Shown: piece after piece, positions 12,020 to 22,325 of the stretch
How positions within the stretch are numbered: the stretch's first letter is position 1
How the letters are laid out: each line of letters starts with the position of its first letter
From: Panagrolaimus kolymaensis
Taxonomy: Eukaryota > Nematoda > Chromadorea > Rhabditida > Panagrolaimidae
Reading direction: 5' to 3'
NCBI GenBank assembly: GCA_028622995.1
Contig: JAJQJQ010000073.1
Coordinates: forward strand, 612,606-676,605
Length of the DNA: 64,000 nucleotides
Notes under the pieces: generated by a model
The model's input: only the letters and a program-made list of their open reading frames with translations
The model's database searches: none
What the model was told of the DNA's origin: nothing
Program-made: the position numbers and the translations under genes

Positions 12020-12582
12020 TTAACGAAGTGTAGCATAATTAACAGCAAAAATAGTACACACAGCAACAACATATTTAGTTTCAAGTCGAATCGAAAATGA
12101 GACATCCGTTGATTTATCCCAGTAACATGTTGATGCAACATTCAATCCAGCACCAAGACCAGCTTGCATAACAATGCACGCACAACAATATTTATATGGA
12201 CGATTGAAACCAACGAGACCTTCAGTAATTGTTTCAACCATTCGAGTATTCCATTTTGTTGCATCAAGATGTTGATATTGATTTTGTCCCACGGTGTCTT
12301 CAAAGATGGCTTTACATAGGTTATTTACTTCTTCATATGTTGGTGGCAACTAAAAATAACATTGATTAGATACACAGAAACGATTTCCATATTTAATGTT
12401 AGTAAAAGATCTTTGTCTGCGTTTTAACGAAGATTAAAGCGTCTAAAGAGCCAGGAATGAAGTTGTAAGAATACAAGCGTTTTTTCCTTATCTAGCTTTA
12501 TTGCCAAAGAAGCTAATCCAATGGTTTAACAAATACTAAAACTTACTGGACTTCCTTCGCTCTTATCATCCACAGCAGCCAT
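12020..12582 (-). CDS. dylt-1: Dynein light chain, Tctex type
   Basis: Two exons, 12547-12582 and 12020-12349, give 121 residues, close to the ~113 of the family. The protein has the N-terminal dimer helices (Y-E-E-V-N-N-L-C-K-A-I-F), the W-N-T-R-M-V-E segment, then the beta-strand core: Y-K-Y-C-C-A-C-I-V-M-Q-A-G-L-G-A-G-L-N-V-A-S-T-C-Y-W-D followed by D-V-S-F-S-I-R-L-E-T-K-Y. This is diagnostic for DYNLT/Tctex-1, a homodimer that sits on the dynein intermediate chain and links cargo to the motor. The final exon ends in A-V-N-Y-A. A TATAG acceptor lies 5' of the start (near 12635), so the transcript may be trans-spliced. Confidence 0.9.
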
Positions 12583-12885
12583 TCTTTGATTGAAAACTAC
12601 TGCGTTTGAGCAAGAAATCGCCTATAAAGAAATCAATGGATGAGTAAATGTTTGAACAAATTACAAGGACAAAACAAATATTCATATGGTAAGCAACCAA
12701 AAACTTTTGCACATCCACCAAATCCAAATTAAACTTTTATTCATTGTTACATACAAAATACTACGAAAACGAAAAAAAGTTTATTACAATAAAAAAGAAA
12801 ATACATAATTAAAAATCATTCATAGATAAATTATAATAAATCCATATATGCGAAACAAATTCAAATAAATCAGCTAGGCATTTCA
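12583..12885. other. Short intergenic region between same-strand genes
   Basis: About 300 bp separates the end of the inositol monophosphatase gene (upstream on the minus strand) from the start of the dynein light chain gene. It carries an A-rich stretch and a possible trans-splice acceptor. The short spacing would allow a two-gene operon. Confidence 0.4.
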
Positions 12886-14699
12886 TCAAGGAGCTGCTTG
12901 TTCTTCAAGTTCTTCAGCATGTTCACCTTCAGGTTCATATTCAACATGAGTAAAGAGTTCACTAATTTCTTTAGCAAGAGGTTCAGTTGAAGCACAAAGT
13001 AGTCGACGAGACATTAAATCAAAAGGTTTTCCAGTTGGATCCATAACTATGCCACCTGCTTCACGATAAATTACCACTGCAGCACAGATATCCCATGAGT
13101 GTATTCCATACTCTGCGAAATAAGAAAAAATGAAAGTGGTTAATAAACGGAAGAATTACCAATATATGCATCAACAGATCCCTGAGCGCAATAAACCGTG
13201 TTGATTGCTGCCGATCCAAATGCTCTGTGCCTGAAAAAATGAGAAGTTATAAGTTTGTTAATAAAATAGTAATGCATCAATTCCACAAAAAGTTTTAGAA
13301 ATTTATCATCATAACAACGGTTAGTAAAGCTTTTATTAAATTTACCAAAAATAAAATGTTCTTTTTTTAACTAGTTCTTTGGTTGGTGGTATCGGTAACA
13401 AGTTAATGATAAACTAAAACTCAAGATGGAAAAGGCATTAATGTACAAAGGTAAACAAAAAGAATTGACGACAAAAACGTGAAATAAATAAAAGAATAAT
13501 CACCCATGAGCATTTCTTTGAACCATAAAGGCTTCATAGCTTTTGGTAAAGGAATTAACCATTTCAGGGGTTCGAATAGAGCCTAACTGGGTTATAATGA
13601 TAGCTTTGGAGATTTCTGAATAAATTACTAATAAGAGCAAAAAAAGAATATAACAAAAGAGAAGGGAAAGAAGGACGCAAAAAGCCTGGCACATTACTAA
13701 TACATCAAACAAAAACCGTCGTTAAAGCTATTTCTTTCCAAACTGATTTTTGATTCATAAAGATCACATACCCACGAACGCCAGCAAAAACAGATTTTCG
13801 ATGATTGTCGAGAGCGATATCCATCCATGAAGCACCAATATCAACAAGATTATGAATTCCCAAAGATGTACAAATTACAGATTTATTTAAAGCTAAAATA
13901 GATAGTGGATTGTATCGAATGTGCCAGGCTTTTAACAAATGAGCAAAGGTGCCAATAAAAATGATAAAACTACATACCTTCAGCATGAGAAACATGAATT
14001 GGAAGACCATTCTTAAATGCACCACGACCTTTGATAGCTGTGTAACATTCATTAGTGATAGGATTGTAAACGATTCCAAGAACAGGTTCTTTAGCTACTG
14101 TAAGACCAACACAGATAGCAATATGAGGAATTCTAAAACAAGAATGCTGTTAGTAAAAAGAGATGAAAGAGAAGAATCCATATGTAAGTCATTGTTTTGA
14201 CCGAAAAACATCAAATAGTCTTTATCATCTTTCTTACCTATGAACAAAGTTGGTGGTACCGTCAATTGGATCGATAATCTGAAATTCAAATTCCAGTCAA
14301 AATTTTAGCAGCTGAAACACCCATACCCATGTTGGTTCATTTGTTAAAGCATATTTCATACCAGCAGCAGCACTTTCTTCACCAATAAATCTAAAAAAAT
14401 AAAAAGAATTAACTTCCAAACGACATTGTTAAAAGAGGTTTACATACTTGCACTCAGGAAAAGCTTGCTTTAAACCAGTAATAAGCAACGTTTCAACAGC
14501 TTGATCTGTCTCTGTCACGAGATCCGTGGGGCTACTTTTTGTATGTACGACAACCACGGGTTGCTCGAAGGCGGCGCGAGTAATCTGAAATTATCATCAT
14601 ATTAGAAAAATATCTTCGACATCATTAAAAACCAACTTGACCAGCATGTTTAACCAACTGCATAGCTGTAAGAAAGTATTTATCAAGATTCGGCGGCAT
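12886..14699 (-). CDS. ttx-7: Inositol monophosphatase with two alternative exons
   Basis: Constitutive exons are 14637-14699, 14448-14584, 14327-14390, 14238-14278, 13978-14132, 13160-13230 and 12886-13112. Between the fifth and the 71 bp exon lies either 13772-13892 or 13504-13615. The products are about 292 or 289 residues. Motifs are intact: F-I-G-E-E-S (metal-binding Glu), [14 protein letters not shown] (motif A) and [16 protein letters not shown] (motif B). The enzyme dephosphorylates myo-inositol monophosphates to recycle inositol for phosphoinositide signalling, and is the lithium target. The worm orthologue is TTX-7, needed for synaptic polarity in thermosensory circuits; orthology is inferred. 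The C-terminus has an acidic tail ([13 protein letters not shown]). The dynein light chain gene follows on the same strand. Confidence 0.9.
13504..13892 (-). other. ttx-7: Pair of homologous, mutually exclusive exons in the inositol monophosphatase gene
   Basis: Exon A (13772-13892) encodes [11 protein letters not shown] and ends V-R-G. Exon B (13504-13615) encodes [17 protein letters not shown] and ends A-H-G. Both align to the same segment of the family, enter in phase 1 and leave in phase 2. Exon lengths are 121 and 112, both 1 modulo 3. Either can join to the G|GCACAGAGC exon in frame; using both would shift the frame. Exon B is closer to typical inositol monophosphatases (the S-x-R-T-P-E motif). 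Confidence 0.8.
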
Positions 14700-15146
14700 T
14701 GTTCTTTCAACGATGGCAAAGTTTCAAGGAAGAAAATTGATTGAGATTCTGAAAAATTAAAGTCAATAAATTTACTTCAAAAAAAGGAAAGCCTAATGAA
14801 TTAAAAGCCCAAAACACGTAAGACCATTAATCGAGCAAAAAATAAAAAAGAAAAGTCGTAAAAGCAACCAAAAAAAACAACATAAACAATTCTTCACACC
14901 CATTGAACTCTAATGGTAAACTCCGCCTTCATCTCTTTTTTTTTGCATAAAAATGAAAGAAAATTTCGTGTAAAGACTTTTTTTACTTTCATCATCATCA
15001 GCATTGAGATATGTAAAACAAAAATCTGCTGATGTTCTTGCTTTTCATCATCAATAATCATCCACCAATAAAACTTACATTTATTCGTTTGTTGTTGTTT
15101 TGTTTTATTTAATATTCTTTTTCAAAATGTACTTTTGGTGTTTCCA
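14700..15146. other. Intergenic region
   Basis: Lies between the 3' end of the glycosyltransferase gene and the start of the inositol monophosphatase gene, both on the minus strand. It is A/T-rich and likely holds the 5' region of the latter. No motif is recognised. Confidence 0.5.
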
Positions 15147-17618
15147 TTAACTAAAATGAATATAATCATCAAATTCAATCCATCTTTTGTTTTCTAAATA
15201 TTCTTCCATTTGACCATTTGTCATATCCAATTTCACTGCTATTATAGCGGGTGGTTGCGCATTTCTATAAACAAAATTTCATTAGAATACATAAATGGTT
15301 CGATATTTTTGATGTTTAGTCTAAGAAAACGTCTCGAAACAAAGGACGAACAAAAAATTATATGTAAAAAGCAACAAAACAAAAAACTTACTTGTATGAA
15401 ATTATGGGAATTTTTGCAATTACTTTTCGCAATTTATCATCATAAACTTCATAATTCTTTTGCTGTTGTATTTTCTTTTCATCCACATCACAAAATGCTA
15501 TCACTTTTAATTGATTTATAGGTGAAAGAGATCTAAAATTTAAAGAAGAGATTATTATCGATTGATTGAGAAATAAACGTTATTTTACAGTTGCATGGGA
15601 GTGGCGCAACTAACTACCAAATTGATTGATTGTGGTTCTTAATAAAATAGACTTATGGGTGGTACAAGAGCTTACTAAACAATAAATAGATTTTATAGCT
15701 TCGATTGAGCATTTTAACAACTCGCAAGGAACTAAATTACTTTGATAAAAAAAATGAAAGCTAATTATTGCAATGCTCCCAATCGTAATGCTTTACTAAA
15801 AATGAGCGAGCTAAAAGCGTTTTTTATAAGGATTGTTGAAATGAGACTATTTTCTTACCAAACTTCCAATCAAGCAACGCAACAATGAGCTCATTTCGTA
15901 GCCTTGGTAACAAAACATTTGCTACAGGGTTTGTGTTTCGATGATATATGTAAGATACTCAAACTTTCTAAAAGCTATCAAAAATGCAATCAAAAAGAGA
16001 TAAGACAATAATTAGGATTAACATGTACTTTGTTTTTTGTCTGACGTCTCAACGTTTAAAAGACTCTCTCATGCCAAAGACACATTTGGTCGACCTTGTA
16101 TTTCATAACTTTTGCATGACGATGGATACGCACTTTTTAAAACAAAGTTTTCTAATCTGATTTGCTGGCTATTCTTTTCAAATTTCATTTGCCTCGTTAT
16201 TTTACAAAGCTGGATCTTTTTCTTCACAATATTATATTTGGAAAAAATCAACTTACTTATATAATCGTTTTCCTTGCTTTCCTGCATTCCATATTGTTAT
16301 CGTTGACCAAAGAGGCAGAACATCTTCTTCAAGTTTCTTTATTCGAAGATCCCAAATAGTTTTTTCATTGACACCAAAAGTCACGCATTCTGAATGATAT
16401 CGATAGATTAAGAGCGGCTTTTCGATACGACAAAGTTGAACATGAAGTGGGAGAGCTTTGTAGAAAAAGTCTAAATCTTCGGGGAATCCATTTTGTAAAC
16501 TTTCATTGAAGCCACAAATTTGAGTGTAAATTTGACGAGATATAAACCATGTCGGTGCAATCAGCGTTGGTCCAAAAGCGGTGTAAATCTAAAAAGCATG
16601 AACGAATAAGAAAATATTTGAGTGAAACAAAAGTTTGATCTTCGGCTACATTATCTCCAAAAATGTAAAGAATGTTGGAACAAAGATGCTTAGACAGATT
16701 TTAAAGCAGCCAAGCAAGATTTTTACCTGAGTATATAGCTGCTTTTGCGTTAAATTACAAGCCCATCGAGTATATCTTTCTGTTGAATTCTTCGGTAATC
16801 TTTCAAAGCAGCTTCCAATAAACGCAAGCTTTCCATTTCTTTCAAATTCACAAGCTTTTGTATATTGTTTTGCAATTCTATCAGGAAGCATAATATCATC
16901 AGCATCTAAGAAGCATAAAAATCTTCCTTTTGATTGCTGAGAAGCTCGATTCTTAGCATATCCAACGCCTAAAAGCATCAAAAAATCATATACATAGTTG
17001 TTGAAAATTACAATAATGCTCACCTCCAGAAACTTCTCCTCGACTTTTTGTAAATTGTATTCCTTGCTTTTCGAACATTATTTGATAAGAGTTGATAATT
17101 TCTTGAGTTCCATCATTGCTTCCATCATCGTATATTGAAACCTAAAAAACAACCAAACAATAAGTGAAAAAATTGATAAAATCTTCCCTCAAAGAATGAG
17201 AACGAGCTGACTAACAACTGACCTCAAGTGAAGAAGGATAATCAGTTTGAGCTAAAATTGATTGAAAGCATTCACATAAATATTTCTCTCCATTTTTCAC
17301 TGGTATTATCACTGACTGAAAAAATAATAATAAATTTAAAAAAAGGGATATAAAAAAGGAACTTACAACTTCAGCGGTATGTTGTTCATTTTCAGCTATC
17401 ATCTTCTTCAGCTTGATTAGCAATTTCCCTTGCGAGCAATAATCTTTATATTCAGCTTTCTTTCCTGATGATACATTTAATAAAAAGCTTTGTCTTAATT
17501 TTGGAAGACAAAAAAATGTTTGAAAGTTGCAGCGACTTTCAAACTTTTTTTTCTTCAATGATCCTCTTTTAAAGCCAACAACGTTTCCTAACACGATTGT
17601 TCCAATGCGTGCATGCAC
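15147..17618 (-). CDS. B3GNTL1: Family 2 glycosyltransferase, B3GNTL1/QTGAL-like
   Basis: Exons 17367-17618, 17223-17315, 17024-17141, 16737-16978, 16257-16588, 15392-15532 and 15147-15264. Starting at 17402 gives 359 residues, matching the ~361 of the animal family, so the M-I-A-E-N-E-Q start is preferred over the upstream one at 17618 (431 residues). GT-A fold signatures are present: V-S-V-I-I-P-V-K-N-G, Y-D-D-G-S-N-D-G-T, the metal-binding L-D-A-D-D, P-E-D-L-D-F-F and R-Y-H. The distinctive C-terminus W-N-A-G-K-Q-G-K-R-L-Y, I-A-F-C-D-V-D and a terminal D-Y-I-H-F-S identify the B3GNTL1 group. The human member was named a GlcNAc-transferase-like protein and more recently linked to galactosyl-queuosine formation on tRNA-Tyr; the substrate here is inferred. 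A ~720 bp intron (15533-16256) holds no gene. Confidence 0.85.
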
Positions 17619-18116
17619 CTTTAAAGTTTTTCTTCAATAAAAAACGTTTCTTACGCAAAATGGAATTTTCTTATTTTTCCAACAAATTTTATAAAGCTTT
17701 GTTTCTTACCATTTTTTCTTTATTAATTCAATCCAAAAAAGGTTCTTATGGAGAGTCATGGTCTTCTTTCTATGTTAACTTAATAGCCAGGCCAAAAATT
17801 ACTAAAATAAAAACCCTTTCGCAAGTTGTTGATCAAGTTATTGAAAATTTCGCGGTTGCTTGAAATTAGTCTCATGAAAAGCTTTTAGAAGCATGTTTAT
17901 ATCTTTAATTTTGAGATAGTATGGGTTCCAAACTTACTAAAATCTTCTCCAATTTCCTAAAATAAAAACTTCCAAAATGCGGGGCAATAAACTAACTAAC
18001 TTATTTCGATATCTTAATTTTATTGATTAACTTTTTTGTTTTGTTTTTATTATCGATGCAAACCCCAAAATTTCATATATTTCTTTTCGTTAAAGATTTT
18101 GTTGCTTCAGTTTGCA
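17619..18116. other. Divergent intergenic region
   Basis: Between the glycosyltransferase gene (-) and TLF (+). A TTGCTTCAG acceptor ends 6 nt before the TLF start codon, so TLF is probably trans-spliced or has an upstream non-coding exon. Otherwise no recognised element. Confidence 0.5.
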
Positions 18117-19968
18117 ATGGTAGATGAAAGTCAACAAAGATATGTTCACCAACCACAACAACAACAAAGACCTCAATATATTCATATTCTTGCAAATGCA
18201 AACAATGGCGGGATTAGACCAATATATCATCATCAACCAATAATACGTAATCAACTTCTTCCCCAAATGTTATCATCAGCATCATCAACAGCAACACAAC
18301 CACATCGACCACAGCAAATTGTAACGGTTGTTAAAACGGGTCAACAACAACAACATATTCAATATGCTCAACATCAACAGCAGCCACGATTAGTTCGTAT
18401 ACCTAATTCTGGAGCCATTGTTCGTGGGCAACTCCTTCCACAAATGCTATCAACAAGACCAAGGCAAGTAGTATATCAACAAACTCGGGTTAAAACTGAA
18501 CACCACCACCATCAACAACAGCAAATATTCCATCACCACCAACTACAGCAACAACATCAGCAACAACAAGCTATTCATTATTCTCCTCATGGATATCCAA
18601 TTCAAAGGGTATATCATGTACCAGCAGGAATGGTTGTTAGACAAGCATCGACAGCTACAGTTGCTGCTGCTACAACTCGACAAGTAATAAAACAAGAAAT
18701 AATTTCATCAGATAATAATATTAATAATGGAATTATGATTAAAAATGAAATGACTGAAATTGCTGAACAAGTTTTGGTAAGTTTTTCTTTATTTATTTTT
18801 TTATATATTCTTCCGGCGAAAAGTGTTAGTCGAGAAATTTAGCTTTCAAAAAATTTTGCTAGGTTCCTTTTCATTATTAAAAATTTTAGGTGCCTCAAGT
18901 TAAATCAGAACCCAATGAAATGATGTATCAAGAGGTTAATAATCCATCTCAAAATGGTTTTCCATTTGAACAACATCAACCCCCACCAAAAACAGAACCA
19001 ACAGATATACCACCACCATCAGGCGGGGATGGTGGAAATATTGATGTTAGTATTAAAAATGTTGTATGTAATTATTCATTACCTATGCACGTTGATCTCA
19101 AAAAGCTTGCTTTAAATACATGGAATTGTCAATATGATCGTTCAGGAAGTGTATTAATGAAACAAATGAGAAATCCAGAATGTCATGCAAAAATATATAA
19201 TTCTGGTAAAGTTTATATTGTTGGTTGTCGAAGGTTCGTGAGTTAAAATTTGGTCCAAACAAACAAAAAAGTTATTAATAAAATTAATTTCCATTGATGA
19301 TTTTAGTGAAAATGATTCACGTCGAGCTGCACGAAGAATGGGAAGAGAAATACAAAATATTATGGGTAAAACACAAGATCGGGTAACATTAAGAAAATTT
19401 CGAATTAATAATATTATGGCAACTTGCCGACTTCCATTTGGTATTGCCATTCATGAGGTTTGTTGGATAATTAACTCTTTTCTTCTTTTTTTGATTTAAA
19501 AATGATTGCTTTTTTTCTTAGATTAATCGAAAATATCCTAAAGAAACTTATTATGAACCTGAATTAACTGTGGGATTAATTTGGAAAATGATTGAACCTA
19601 AAGCATCATTAAGAATTCATACCACGGGTACGATAGTTGTTACAGGTGCAACATCAGAAAATGATGTTATGATTGCATTAGGTCAAATATATAATTATGT
19701 ATCAGAATTTCGTTGTGATCCATCTAAATTATCACGAATTCAACAATCATCATCACGTAAACGTCCAACACCAAATAATAATGACACCGCCGATGATTCA
19801 AAACTTGGAATTAAACGTATTTGTGGTGGTTCAACAACAACCCAACAACATCAACAACGACAACCTAAATACGATGTTGATGAATATGATGAAGAAGATA
19901 ATATTTCTGGTAATCGATCACTTTGGGAAGATGAAGCTGATCTCTATGATGATGATGATATCCTTTAA
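18117..19968 (+). CDS. tlf-1: TBP-like factor (TLF/TRF2)
   Basis: Four exons (18117-18776, 18890-19233, 19307-19457, 19522-19968) give 533 residues. The N-terminal ~255 residues are rich in Q, H and P, a low-complexity activation-type region with a repeated L-L-P-Q-M-L-S motif. The TBP-fold core spans about 262-440 as two repeats: S-I-K-N-V-V-C-N-Y-S with N-P-E-C-H-A-K-I-Y-N-S-G-K, then I-N-N-I-M-A-T-C-R-L-P-F with Y-Y-E-P-E-L. N-V-V-C and C-R-L-P-F, lacking the intercalating phenylalanines of true TBP, point to TLF. TLF proteins bind TFIIA/TFIIB but not canonical TATA, and drive early embryonic and histone-type promoters. The C-terminus is acidic (D-V-D-E-Y-D-E-E-D). A divergent paralogue starts 2.4 kb downstream on the same strand. 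Confidence 0.9.
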
Positions 19969-22325
19969 AAAAAATCTTTAAAGTGTTTGTGGTTATCCCA
20001 AATGAAAAATAATTTCTTAACAACAACATATATGCTTTTTTAAAATAGGGTTTTTATTTCTAAAAAATAATATTATTGTCTCTCATCATTTTTTCTTTTC
20101 TTTTTGTATGTATGTATATTTACTAACCTTTGATTTTATTATATTTGAAGCTGCGACTAAAAAATAATTGCTTGGTTTTGGACAAAAAAAAATCCATTTC
20201 TGTAAGAAACCGAGATCCAGAAAGAAATTTACTTACCCAAAACCTTTATCTTTTTTTTGCTGATGCAATTTAAAAATCAAAATTTTACTTCTTTTTTTTT
20301 AAATATTAAATTTCAAATTCGGCTAATTTCTAATACGGTTTTATCTTTATTTTTATTGTTCACTACTCTTTTTTTCTTTTTCAAATCTTGCAATAGGTTT
20401 TTTCTCATCATGTTAATTCTTACCTACTATTACTTTGCCACTGTGTATCCATCATCAAAAAAAAGTCTTTTCCATATTTTTTATAATAATTATTAATTAA
20501 TTCTTTCTCTCCGATGTGATCTTCAAAAAAAAAGAAAAAGAAAAATTTACAGAAAAAAATTCTTAACTTTTACTCATTAATTTTGAAAAAAAAAAGAAAA
20601 AATAAACAAAAATATTTCTATCTAATAATTTTCCATTTTTTTGTTTTGTTGCTTTTTTGTTTATTTGCACCAATCTCATTGACTCATTACTCTCTACTTT
20701 TTATATTTTTGTTTTTGCTTCTTCAAAGCCATGATGGCTTCTTTTTTTTTCTTCATGATTAATGAAATATGAAATATTTTTTTTGGATTATTTAAATATG
20801 AAACATTTACATTTTTTTTTCTCTGTGTGATCTTTTTTTCTTTTTCTTTTTGGTAAATTTTCTTCTCCTCTTTCTTCTCTCTAATTCTTTCATAAACCAA
20901 AAGTTATGCTTCTTCGTTCAAGCTTTTTTTAAACTTTATAAAATTTTATATATATATGTTTATTATGTTAATTAAAACTTGTATCACTCATTTTTATTGA
21001 CAAAAAAAAATACTATTACTTTTTATTTTACTGTGTTTTTTTTACCAAAAAAATAAATTAATAACTTGAAATTTTTAAAGTGGAGGTTTTTAAAACATAC
21101 AAAAGAGCAAAAAATTTGTCTTTCTCATCCGTTTTTAAGAAGGCAAGGAAAAATTATTCGTTTTCTAATTCATTGCTCTTTCATTCTTGCTGCTTGCATT
21201 CAAATCAGAAACAAAATGTGAACCGATGAATAACAAACATACAAGTAAAAAAAGATATGGCAGAAATTTCTTTGAAAATTGCGACAAAAAAAAAACACAC
21301 TTGTCTTTAGCTCGGTACAAAAAAATTGAAAAGATTGTCAAAGACAAATAAAAAGAGGAAGATTATTTTGAAGCTTTTATCAAAAAAAAATTAAATATGT
21401 TTCTTGATTGTCGTTTTCTGTTTACAAAGTACCAGCAGCAAACAAAATCGTCGATAGGAGGAGCAGCCATATAGGCGTCAATCTTTATTATTGATAATTT
21501 TGAACCAAGCAATTTTATATGAATGGTAATTATTTTTTTCAGTGTGATTTAGTTTTTATTTCCAAAAGTCTATCTCGCAACATTTTATTTTGGGAGTTGA
21601 ATAATTTGTTCTCGTTGAACAGAAACAAAAAAAAATTGAAAGAAGAGCATTTTTATTTTTAGATTTTTGTCAAAACTTACTGCAAAAAATTTATATAAAA
21701 AATCTGAAAAAGTTAATATAATTTGACGAGGGTGCGTGCAGCACTAAAACGTCCAAAACCTTATCAACTTTCACAATGAAAGCCTCCCTCCTTGTGAATC
21801 CTGTATTGTTCAAAAAGAAGAAGAAGTGCGACAAAAAATGCTGAAGAAACTTTCTTCGATGATGAAAGCCTTGTAGAATTACATTGTTGCCACAACAAAA
21901 AGCCATTCATACAAAAATGTTGCCATATCGAGGAGAGAATGGTATTGATAACTTTAAAATTTACTGCCATATTCTTTCTGTTTATATTGCCTCTAATATA
22001 AGTAAATTTATTAACAATTCAAGAAACAAATAATTTTTAAAACAACAAAAAAAAGAAGCAATGAGCATACGAATAACTTCAAAAATTACTGTTGAAGCGG
22101 CTGCACTAAAATTTCGAAACTTTACGAAAATACAATCCAACAGACTTTTTGGCGCCAAAAAAAGTGGAAAGAAAAAATTCGACTTCTTCGCATTTTTTAA
22201 AATTCTTTTTCATGTTTTGAGCATAATAAACCTTTCATGACACCATTTTAACACTATCCATTAACAAATCATTATCGAGCGCGTTTTCATAATCTTACAT
22301 TTTTTATTTGTTTTTTATTTTAGCT
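19969..22325. other. Intergenic region between the two TLF genes
   Basis: 2.36 kb of T-rich 3' UTR and promoter sequence. The open frames are poly-Lys/Phe low complexity with no gene features. The one distinct element is the perfect palindrome at 22146-22161, listed separately. A TTTTAG acceptor lies two bases before the next start codon. Confidence 0.55.
22146..22161. promoter_or_regulatory. Ideal E2F/DP-type palindrome upstream of the TLF paralogue
   Basis: The sequence TTTTTGGCGCCAAAAA is a perfect 16 bp palindrome containing the textbook E2F consensus TTTGGCGCCAAA. It lies about 165 bp upstream of the start codon of the TLF-like gene at 22326. Cell-cycle control of that gene is an inference. 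Confidence 0.45.
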
